Assembly (NCBI GenBank): GCA_002724735.1
Contig: PBPT01000016.1
Coordinates: forward strand, 91,583 to 155,582
Reading direction: 5' to 3'
Origin: Fidelibacterota bacterium
GTDB taxonomy: Bacteria > Fidelibacterota > Marinisomatia > Marinisomatales > TCS55
Length of the DNA stretch: 64,000 nucleotides
Under the pieces are notes generated by a model. The model worked only from the letters and a program-made list of their open reading frames with translations. It was not told the origin of the DNA and ran no database searches. Of the stretch, positions 18,349 through 24,488 are shown piece after piece (the stretch's first letter is position 1; each line of letters begins with the position of its first letter). The translations under genes and the position numbers were made by a program.

Positions 18349-18518
18349 AAAGACTAATACTTACATGTATTTTATTAACTGGCTGTAGTAATTTGCCAGA
18401 AAGGTCGGCACAAGACTGGTCTATGCAAACTATGAGAAATCAAGATATCTTCATGCAGAGTTTAAGGCCTAATGTTAGCATGAATTATAGAGAAATACAA
18501 CAAAGGATGATTAGATGA
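18345..18518 (+). CDS. Small lipoprotein (57 aa)
   Basis: ATG at 18345 overlaps the cytochrome stop (ATGA). A short signal peptide ends in the lipobox LTGC (Cys14), so the mature product should be a lipid-anchored peptide of about 44 residues. It contains several Met residues (SMQTMRNQDIFMQS). Periplasmic or outer-membrane location is inferred. The function is unknown. Confidence 0.65.
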   Translation: MKRLILTCILLTGCSNLPERSAQDWSMQTMRNQDIFMQSLRPNVSMNYREIQQRMIR

Positions 18519-18736
18519 AAAAACTTTTATTAGTTTGTTTTTTACTAGCCGGTTGCCATACACCTGGCCCAACAGATTTTTTGGAATACTACGATGATCC
18601 ACAACCTATGAACTTTATAGATCCTCTTAGATTCCAGAGAAACCTAAGAGATTGTAGGTCTGCACCACATTGTGCTGCCGAAGATCTCTTTAAAATTGCA
18701 CAGGAGAAAAACTATGTGGACAAAACCAACGTATGA
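18515..18736 (+). CDS. Small lipoprotein (73 aa)
   Basis: ATG at 18515 overlaps the previous stop. The signal peptide [14 protein letters not shown] ends in a clear lipobox (Cys14). The mature part has a Cys pair (DCRSAPHC) that could form a disulfide in the periplasm. Its 3' end overlaps the pqqA start by 23 bases in another frame. No family is recognised. Confidence 0.7.
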   Translation: MKKLLLVCFLLAGCHTPGPTDFLEYYDDPQPMNFIDPLRFQRNLRDCRSAPHCAAEDLFKIAQEKNYVDKTNV

Positions 18737-18785
18737 AAATATAAGACTTGGCTTCGAAATCACAATGTATGCTAAGAGCAACTAA
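18714..18785 (+). CDS. pqqA: PqqA-like precursor peptide of PQQ (23 aa)
   Basis: ATG at 18714 is preceded by AGGAG with a 7-base gap. The 23-residue product begins MWTKPTY and contains RLGFEITMY at 11-19. PqqA peptides of pseudomonads and Klebsiella have the same length and layout, with WxKPxY, then RxGFEvTxY. Glu15 and Tyr19, the two residues that PqqE, PqqF/G, PqqB and PqqC turn into pyrroloquinoline quinone, are both present at the expected spacing. No PqqB-E gene is in the window, so the host would have to process it. It shares an operon with a secreted cytochrome. Confidence 0.85.
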   Translation: MWTKPTYENIRLGFEITMYAKSN

Positions 18786-18788
18786 GTG

Positions 18789-18869
18789 ATGGGTGAATTA
18801 AGTCCTATAATTATAGGTATAGCATACATCGTATTTGCTATGATAGTGATACACCTATTTCCGGATTAA
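18789..18869 (+). CDS. Single-helix membrane peptide (26 aa)
   Basis: ATG at 18789, or GTG at 18786 in the same frame, lies 3 bases after the pqqA stop. The peptide is almost entirely one membrane helix (PIIIGIAYIVFAMIVIHLF). It is the last reading frame before the terminator. Its reality rests on position only. Confidence 0.4.
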   Translation: MGELSPIIIGIAYIVFAMIVIHLFPD

Positions 18870-18870
18870 T

Positions 18871-18897
18871 AGTGGGGGATTTCTCCCCCACTATTTT
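18871..18897 (+). terminator. Rho-independent terminator between convergent genes
   Basis: A perfect 9-bp stem, AGTGGGGGA pairing with TCCCCCACT around a TTTC loop, is followed by ATTTT on the + strand. It ends the cytochrome/PqqA operon. phoH ends from the opposite side at 18897, so the hairpin may stop both. Confidence 0.85.
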
Positions 18898-19622
18898 CAT
18901 TCATCTCCGTATATTTCCAGGACCTCCTTAACTGCTTGATGTCGCTCAATATCTCCTTGAGCGAAGTGGACTATGTCCAAATGGCTAAGGTTACTATTTG
19001 TTAGCTTGCGAGCAAAGTCAATTAAGCCGTTTTCATTCAAGCGATCAGCTTGTGCTAAATCGCCTGTTACAGCCATTTGGCTTCCTTCGCCAAGTCTAGT
19101 TAGTAACATTTTCATTTGATTAGGGGTAGCATTTTGCATCTCATCAGCTAAAATAAAGCTGTGTTTAAAAGTACGCCCACGCATATATGCTAATGGCGCA
19201 ATTTCAATGATGCCTTCATCAATCATACCTTCTATTTCCCTTGCTTGAAAATATTCTCTTAAAACATCGAATATAGGTCTTGTCCATGGTGCCATTTTTT
19301 GTTCTAATGTACCAGGTAAAAACCCTAGATCTTCATCAGCTGAGACTGCTGGTCTAGTTACAATAATTTTATCAATAACGCCTGCCTTAAATAATTTTAC
19401 TGCGACCTGAACTGCTAGTAGTGTTTTTCCTGTACCAGCCGGACCGATTCCAAAGACTATGTCCTTGGTGTCATCTAACAGTTTTAAAACATAAGTTTCT
19501 TGATTTTTATTTCGGGGAATTATTGTAACGTTTCGTTGTTTTTGATATGTGTTGAGTTCTACTACATTGCTGTAGTTATTGCTTGAGTTATGTCTCTTAC
19601 GAGAGGCTCGTTTTGCACCCAT
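18897..19622 (-). CDS. phoH: PhoH-like ATPase
   Basis: The 241-residue protein has Walker A GPAGTGKT (residues 60-67), Walker B FILADEMQN and the family segment VTGDLAQADR. PhoH proteins are P-loop ATPases related to helicase domains and are very common in marine phages, where they are used as a marker gene; their role in infection is unsettled. An AGGAGG ribosome site lies just upstream of the start on the minus strand. It is the only gene on the minus strand here. Confidence 0.92.
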   Translation of the reverse strand: MGAKRASRKRHNSSNNYSNVVELNTYQKQRNVTIIPRNKNQETYVLKLLDDTKDIVFGIGPAGTGKTLLAVQVAVKLFKAGVIDKIIVTRPAVSADEDLGFLPGTLEQKMAPWTRPIFDVLREYFQAREIEGMIDEGIIEIAPLAYMRGRTFKHSFILADEMQNATPNQMKMLLTRLGEGSQMAVTGDLAQADRLNENGLIDFARKLTNSNLSHLDIVHFAQGDIERHQAVKEVLEIYGDE

Positions 19623-19745
19623 AAATTGTCCTCCTTTGGGATATTAAAGAAGTAAGTCGTTCAACCGTAGAGGCTAAACGTCCCTACACTAATATTTAGT
19701 ATGTTAAGGATCACCGAAAAAAGGTAAGTTAACTCTAAAAAGTCG

Positions 19746-19752
19746 ATAAATA
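19746..19752 (+). promoter_or_regulatory. Late-promoter-like element ATAAATA
   Basis: GTCGATAAATAAG lies in the 162-base divergent gap between phoH and the next + gene, 33 bases before its ATG. The same gap contains the palindrome ACTAA-TAT-TTAGT (19688-19700), whose minus strand reads CTAAATA and could serve phoH. Confidence 0.5.
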
Positions 19753-19784
19753 AGTATAGAACAGAAAAGCTTGGAATATTTAAA

Positions 19785-20285
19785 ATGCAAGATGTAGTAG
19801 ATATTATTAAAAACATTGAGTCGATATACGACAATAATACTTCTTTCCAAGTACTGAAAGACTATGAAAGAGTATTAGACGAATTAGATCTATATGTTTA
19901 CTCTAATTGGAAAGATGGCGAATTATGTTCTGGTCCGAATATAGATAGACATTGGGTAACTTGTTCATTTATGTGGCCAAGAACTGAAATGCCTGATCCT
20001 ACGGGTGGCAAGCGATTACTTGACTATGATTGTAAAGTTTCATACCAAAAATCACACTTAGTAGTACCAAGGAAAATAGAAAGCCCAGATGATATTAGAC
20101 CAGGCACAAAAAAGGGTAAACTTGACAGAAAACCTATCTGGATTGTACAAATACAAATGCCAAAAAAACTTATTGCTGATATCTACACAGGATATACAGA
20201 GCAAAATATGATTAATGTAGCTCCTCCAGCACCACAACAAACAGCAGACGAAACTGCAGAAGCACCTGAGGAGGCGGCAGTATAA
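19785..20285 (+). CDS. Conserved phage protein, unknown function
   Basis: The 166 residues have a helical N-terminus (VVDIIKNIESIYDNN), a conserved-looking middle (YSNWKDGELCSGPNIDRHWV, CSFMWP) and an Ala/Glu/Pro-rich disordered end. It shares its stop with the next start (TATAATG region), and both follow a late-promoter-like element, so a virion or assembly role is likely. The family is not recognised. Confidence 0.6.
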   Translation: MQDVVDIIKNIESIYDNNTSFQVLKDYERVLDELDLYVYSNWKDGELCSGPNIDRHWVTCSFMWPRTEMPDPTGGKRLLDYDCKVSYQKSHLVVPRKIESPDDIRPGTKKGKLDRKPIWIVQIQMPKKLIADIYTGYTEQNMINVAPPAPQQTADETAEAPEEAAV

Positions 20286-21010
20286 TGACACTACAACAAA
20301 ACGATTTAAAAGATTTAGTTGATAGCATTTTAGAAATAGATTCATACAAATCAAAAATGGGTGATGACAAAGATATTGTAACTGTAGCAATTAGCACAAT
20401 TACAAAAGAATCAGCAAAAGATCTTGAAGAATTTTTAGAAAGAGGATATACTTTTGTATTAGATGCTGACTCTACAAATAGTGAGCAAAATGATGGCACA
20501 TATAAAGTATTCGTAGAATTAGAAAGATCCAAGAAAGCTGGTGAGCAAATTATGGAATTAGCCGATGGCATGAAAAATCTAACAGGACGTGATGATTTTA
20601 GATTCCGTTATTACAAAAATTTTCGTAGTTTAGATCTTACACAAGAAGCATTAGATGAAAATATACCTACTAGTGCCGACGACTATGGAATTAGTGTTTC
20701 AGTAAATGAAAATAGTATTAACAATTATAAAAACTTTTTTAATAAAAGTTATTTAGAATCTGTTGAGCTAAGAAAAACAACTTTAACACTTAAAAAGAAA
20801 TGGGCTGATCCTATACAATTTAAAGTTGTAGATTTTGGTCCTACACAAGAGACTCTAGATAGTATCAAAGAGTCTTTTAATGCTAATGACTTTGCAGAAA
20901 TTATTTTTTTAAGCAAGTATATTGGCGATTACAATATCACTAAGTACGGTAACAAACTTACATTCGAAAATGACAAACACGTTCTGGTTACTGAAAGAAT
21001 ACAAAACTAA
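20285..21010 (+). CDS. Conserved phage protein, unknown function
   Basis: The 241-residue acidic protein has DGTYKVFVELERSKKAGEQI and FRFRYYKNFRS in the first half, segments I associate with marine T4-like phages without a known role. There is no membrane segment. It is translationally coupled to the preceding gene and precedes the lysis genes. Confidence 0.6.
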   Translation: MTLQQNDLKDLVDSILEIDSYKSKMGDDKDIVTVAISTITKESAKDLEEFLERGYTFVLDADSTNSEQNDGTYKVFVELERSKKAGEQIMELADGMKNLTGRDDFRFRYYKNFRSLDLTQEALDENIPTSADDYGISVSVNENSINNYKNFFNKSYLESVELRKTTLTLKKKWADPIQFKVVDFGPTQETLDSIKESFNANDFAEIIFLSKYIGDYNITKYGNKLTFENDKHVLVTERIQN

Positions 21011-21059
21011 CTTTAGGCGTTTTCCGCGACCTATATCAAGCTAACTGAAAGGAAGAAAA

Positions 21060-21572
21060 GTGGCAAGTGAAAATTATGACAAATGTTTAAAAGCTATTTT
21101 ACATCACGAAGGCGGATATGTAAATCACCCAAAAGATCCAGGAGGAGAAACTAATTTAGGAGTTACTAAAAGAGTTTACGAAGAATGGGGCGGTAATAAA
21201 AACATGAAAGATCTAACTGTAGAAGATGTAGCACCAATTTATAGGAAAAACTATTGGGATAGAATGAAGTGCGATGATCTACCAAGAGGTTTAGATTTAT
21301 GTGTTTTTGATTTTGGAGTTAATGCAGGCACTGGAAGATCGGCTAAATACTTACAACGTATGATTGGTACAACTGTTGATGGCGGAATAGGGCCAAATAC
21401 ACTTAGAGCTGTAGCAAATTACGTTGATGAAGTAGGTTTAGAAGGTGCTATTAAAACTTTCCAAGATAATAGACAAAGTTATTATGAAAAATTAAAAACT
21501 TTTGAAACTTTTGGAAGAGGTTGGACTAGAAGGAATACAGAAACAACCGAATTAGCAGTTAGTATGATTTAA
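21060..21572 (+). CDS. Endolysin, glycoside hydrolase 108 type
   Basis: The 170-residue enzyme begins at GTG 21060 behind AAAGGAAG. HHEGGYVNHPKDPGGETNLG near residues 15-34 is the GH108 lysozyme signature, with Glu in HEGGY as the likely catalytic residue. The second half (DFGVNAGTGRSAKYLQ, then TVDGGIGPNT) is the companion peptidoglycan-binding domain. It should cut the glycan strands of the host wall at lysis. There is no signal peptide, so a holin is required; spanin and holin candidates follow. Confidence 0.92.
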   Translation: MASENYDKCLKAILHHEGGYVNHPKDPGGETNLGVTKRVYEEWGGNKNMKDLTVEDVAPIYRKNYWDRMKCDDLPRGLDLCVFDFGVNAGTGRSAKYLQRMIGTTVDGGIGPNTLRAVANYVDEVGLEGAIKTFQDNRQSYYEKLKTFETFGRGWTRRNTETTELAVSMI

Positions 21573-21590
21573 CTTTGGATAATTAAATAT

Positions 21591-22055
21591 ATGTTCGGAT
21601 CGATTAAAGTAGTGCTTATCCTGATGTTGCTCGCAGGAGCAGGAGGAGCCTACACCTATGTAACCAATTTACAAAAAACTGCCGAGATACACAGACTAAA
21701 TGCCGAAAAATTACAAATTGCTGTAGCACAAAATGAAGAAGCTTTAAGAGTACAAAAAGAAAGCTACGAAGCTTTGCAAAAAAACTTAGAAGAAGTAAAT
21801 TCTGAATTTAGAGCCGCAAGAGCCCAAAACAATGTGTTATCTCAAAAGTTAGCTGAACATGATTTAAACTCATTAGCCGCAGAAAGACCAAAAAGTATCA
21901 CAAGATTGATTAACAGAGGGACAGTCAATGCTGGAAGATGTTTTGAAATATTAAGTGGCGCACCGTTAACCGATAAAGAAAAGGAGGCGAAAAGTGGAAA
22001 AGCGTTCAATAATGAATGTCCTTGGCTCTGGCCTGGTCCTACTACTACTGACTAG
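21591..22055 (+). CDS. Inner-membrane spanin (Rz-like)
   Basis: The 154-residue protein has one N-terminal membrane helix (IKVVLILMLLAGAGGAYTYV) and then a long coiled coil rich in Ala/Glu/Gln (about 30-90), the build of an i-spanin. A downstream lipoprotein gene starts inside its 3' end in another frame, the classical Rz/Rz1 arrangement. It follows the endolysin directly. Sequence similarity to a named spanin was not tested. Confidence 0.7.
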   Translation: MFGSIKVVLILMLLAGAGGAYTYVTNLQKTAEIHRLNAEKLQIAVAQNEEALRVQKESYEALQKNLEEVNSEFRAARAQNNVLSQKLAEHDLNSLAAERPKSITRLINRGTVNAGRCFEILSGAPLTDKEKEAKSGKAFNNECPWLWPGPTTTD

Positions 22056-22470
22056 CTGTGCATCTGTACCACCTAGCATTACTGTAAGCACAAAACCTAT
22101 TGAAAAACCCTCATTAATAGTACCACCTGTAGATACTGTTACAATGAAAGAGGTAAAATGGATAATTGTAACCGAAGATAACCTAGAAGAAGTCATTGCA
22201 GATCTAAAAGCTTCAGGGCAACCTTTAGCAATATTTGGATTATCTGGCCAAGGCTACGAAAACCTAAGTACAAATTTTAGTGCTATTAGAGCTTTAGTGC
22301 AACAACAGCAAACAATAATTGCGGCATACAAACAATATTATGAAAAATCTAGTGAAGCATTAGATAGTGCTAATAAAAGAATTGAATCTACACAAGATGA
22401 AATTAATGAACAGCAACAAAAGAATAACAATAGCGAATCTGTGCTAGATAAATTAAATCCCTTCAAATAA
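21994..22470 (+). CDS. Outer-membrane spanin-like lipoprotein (Rz1-like)
   Basis: GTG at 21994 follows AAGGAGG and overlaps the i-spanin gene by 62 bases. An ATG at 22012 is a weaker alternative. The signal peptide ends in the lipobox LTSC. The mature protein is Pro/Val-rich at first and then has a long Gln-rich coiled coil (VQQQQTIIAAYKQYYEK). It is larger than most Rz1 proteins, closer to the size of fused or extended o-spanins. Confidence 0.7.
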   Translation: MEKRSIMNVLGSGLVLLLLTSCASVPPSITVSTKPIEKPSLIVPPVDTVTMKEVKWIIVTEDNLEEVIADLKASGQPLAIFGLSGQGYENLSTNFSAIRALVQQQQTIIAAYKQYYEKSSEALDSANKRIESTQDEINEQQQKNNNSESVLDKLNPFK

Positions 22471-22485
22471 TACCTCCAAATAGTT

Positions 22486-22492
22486 ATAAATA
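22486..22492 (+). promoter_or_regulatory. Late-promoter-like element ATAAATA
   Basis: AGTTATAAATACAT gives a full TATAAATA, the T4 late -10, 24 bases before the next ATG. Confidence 0.6.
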
Positions 22493-22515
22493 CATATAAC
22501 TAACAGGAGTACCGA

Positions 22516-22800
22516 ATGTGGTTATGGATAGTATCAAGTATTGCAGGCAGTCTGCTCGGAGCGGCGACTACCAGGTGGTTCAAAGATACTAAAGCAGGCG
22601 TTTGGTGTTACAAAAAATACGAAGCTATAGCTGTTTGGGCAACCGATCGGTATGGCATTGATATTCTCAATAAGGAGGATATAGCATGGAGGACAAAGTA
22701 TCCTAATGTAGCGAAGCGAACTGATGAACTGGAAGAAAGAATTAATTTTCTTGAGTTAGAAATCAGAAGGTTACAGAAAGGTAAGGGCGATGGAAAATGA
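22516..22800 (+). CDS. Small membrane-anchored protein with coiled coil
   Basis: The 94-residue product has an N-terminal hydrophobic stretch (WLWIVSSIAGSLLGAATT) and a C-terminal helix with heptads (ELEERINFLELEIRRLQ). It overlaps the next gene by 11 bases. Its place between spanins and MscS-like protein suggests a role in lysis. The function is unknown. Confidence 0.55.
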   Translation: MWLWIVSSIAGSLLGAATTRWFKDTKAGVWCYKKYEAIAVWATDRYGIDILNKEDIAWRTKYPNVAKRTDELEERINFLELEIRRLQKGKGDGK

Positions 22801-23209
22801 AATAATGGACGTAGCAACACTAGCAAATGATATAACTTTATTAATAATGCCGTTTATAAGTGTACTTATAATGGTGGTAATTACCTTGTGGTTTAAAGAT
22901 TTTGCAGGGAAGATTGCTAAAGGTTTAGCTTTTAGTATGAACAAACAATTCCAAGAAGGTGATAAAGTTATACTCGACGGCGAACGTGCATTAATTGTAA
23001 AGATTGGTATTACCCAAACAGTATTCGGTGTTACGAAAACTTCGGGTGAATTTGATGGAGATTATGTATGGAGGTATGTTCCTAATGAGCGTATACCTTT
23101 CCTTAAACTAGAAAAGGTTATATTTGATACAAAACCAGAGCATAACGAAAATAAAATACATGAAAACGCACAAGAAATTAACAAAATTAAAAACGGAGGG
23201 AAGAAGTAA
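22790..23209 (+). CDS. MscS-like mini channel protein
   Basis: The 139 residues hold one membrane helix (ITLLIMPFISVLIMVVITLW), then FAGKIAKGLAFSMNKQFQEGD and VILDGERALIVKIGITQT, which match the pore helix and beta domain of the MscS mechanosensitive channel family. E. coli MscS has 286 residues and three membrane helices, so this is a minimal form. In MscS seven subunits form a pore. In the lysis cassette it could act as a holin or depolarise the membrane. The start at 22790 overlaps the previous gene; ATG at 22805 is possible. Confidence 0.65.
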   Translation: MENEIMDVATLANDITLLIMPFISVLIMVVITLWFKDFAGKIAKGLAFSMNKQFQEGDKVILDGERALIVKIGITQTVFGVTKTSGEFDGDYVWRYVPNERIPFLKLEKVIFDTKPEHNENKIHENAQEINKIKNGGKK

Positions 23210-23583
23210 TGGCAACAGGAACTAGTAAAGATACAGTAAATGTAAGCAGGGCCGATTATGATGCAATGCGTGATAGAATCGCAGAGTTAGAAGCAGATGC
23301 TCCTGCTCCTGCCGATTCAGACGGATGGTGGAAAACAAAACCTGTATCAAAAGATGGATGGTTGTGGATAGCACCTGAATACTTTAGTCGTTGGAGAATA
23401 TTTCCAAGAGTGTTCATAAGCATGTACATCTATCTACTTTATGCAGTTACTATGTGGTTCATGGCACTACCTGATCCTAACACACAACAAGCAGGACTTG
23501 TAAGTGTTGTTGTAGGTGCAGGTGCGGCTTGGTTTGGATTATATGTAAATTCAACTTCTACAAATCATAATAAAGAATCGTGA
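23209..23583 (+). CDS. Holin candidate, two membrane helices
   Basis: The 124-residue protein has a soluble Asp/Ala-rich N-terminus, a Trp-rich stretch (DGWWKTKPVSKDGWLWI) and two membrane helices (VFISMYIYLLYAVTMWFM and LVSVVVGAGAAWFGLYV) with a short loop. Size, topology and position after endolysin and spanins fit a class II-type holin. No holin family is recognised by sequence. Confidence 0.55.
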   Translation: MATGTSKDTVNVSRADYDAMRDRIAELEADAPAPADSDGWWKTKPVSKDGWLWIAPEYFSRWRIFPRVFISMYIYLLYAVTMWFMALPDPNTQQAGLVSVVVGAGAAWFGLYVNSTSTNHNKES

Positions 23584-23596
23584 CTAGTAAACACTA

Positions 23597-23622
23597 ATAC
23601 TACTACAAATAAGTAGTAGTAT
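23597..23622 (+). promoter_or_regulatory. Hairpin covering the dnaJ start codon
   Basis: A perfect 10-bp inverted repeat, ATACTACTAC and GTAGTAGTAT around the loop AAATAA, ends on the first two bases of the dnaJ ATG (23621). No good ribosome site precedes the gene. In mRNA the stem would sequester the start, as in RNA thermometers or other translational switches. There is no U-tract, so it is not a terminator. Confidence 0.5.
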
Positions 23623-24487
23623 GAGTGACTTTTATGATATACTTGGTGTAAGTAAGCAAGCTTCTGACGCGGAATTAAAAAAAGCTTACAAAAAACAAAG
23701 CATGCAACACCACCCTGATAGGGGAGGTGACGAAGAGCAATTCAAAAAAGTTAATGAAGCTTATGCAACATTAAAAGATCCAAGCAAGCGTCAAATGTAC
23801 GACCAATACGGTACTACTGATCCCCAGCAACAACGTCCACAAGGTTTTAATTTCCATTTTAATGCAGACGATTTAAGTAATGGGAATCCATTTGCAGGCA
23901 CTCCATTTGACGGCATGTTTCAAGGCGGACATCCTTTTGCAAATATGCGTAGACAACCTCCAAGAAATCAAGACATGCGTATTGTTGCAAATATTGATTT
24001 ACATGATGTTGTAAATGGTAAAAATTTAGTTGTTCAAATACAACTTGGTTCAGGTAGAACGGAAACATTAAATATAGATATTCCGCCTGGAGCCAAAGAC
24101 GGAGATACTATCCAATATCAAGGGCTCGGTGACGATAGACATAAGGAATTAAGGAGGGGAAATCTGCATGTTGTTATTCAAGTTAGTCCAGTTCAAGGTT
24201 GGGAGCGAAAAAATAACGATTTAATTACAAGAAAAGTAATAAATCTATTTGACTTATTGCTAGGATGTGCTATAATAGTAAACACATTAGACAATAGGCA
24301 AGTAAAATTAACAATACCACCAGGCACAAATCCAGGCCAAAGATTTAGTATTCCAGGTTATGGAATAACTGACATACATTCAAAACAACGTGGTAACATA
24401 CACGTTATTATTGATGTCGAAACACCTAAAATAGCAGATGAGAATTTGTTAAATAAAATTAGAAATTTAAAAGAAGAGATAAAATAG
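23621..24487 (+). CDS. dnaJ: DnaJ/CbpA-type co-chaperone
   Basis: The 288-residue protein has a J domain (YDILGVSKQASDAELKKAYK, HPD at 31-33), a Gly/Phe-rich linker with GNPFAGTPFDGMFQGG, and the two C-terminal beta domains (DIPPGAKDGDTIQYQGLGDD, TIPPGTNPGQRF). The Cys-rich zinc domain of class A DnaJ is absent, so it is class B/CbpA-like. It should stimulate the host DnaK. It ends one base before clpA, suggesting a chaperone operon. A hairpin covers its start. Confidence 0.9.
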   Translation: MSDFYDILGVSKQASDAELKKAYKKQSMQHHPDRGGDEEQFKKVNEAYATLKDPSKRQMYDQYGTTDPQQQRPQGFNFHFNADDLSNGNPFAGTPFDGMFQGGHPFANMRRQPPRNQDMRIVANIDLHDVVNGKNLVVQIQLGSGRTETLNIDIPPGAKDGDTIQYQGLGDDRHKELRRGNLHVVIQVSPVQGWERKNNDLITRKVINLFDLLLGCAIIVNTLDNRQVKLTIPPGTNPGQRFSIPGYGITDIHSKQRGNIHVIIDVETPKIADENLLNKIRNLKEEIK

Positions 24488-24488
24488 T

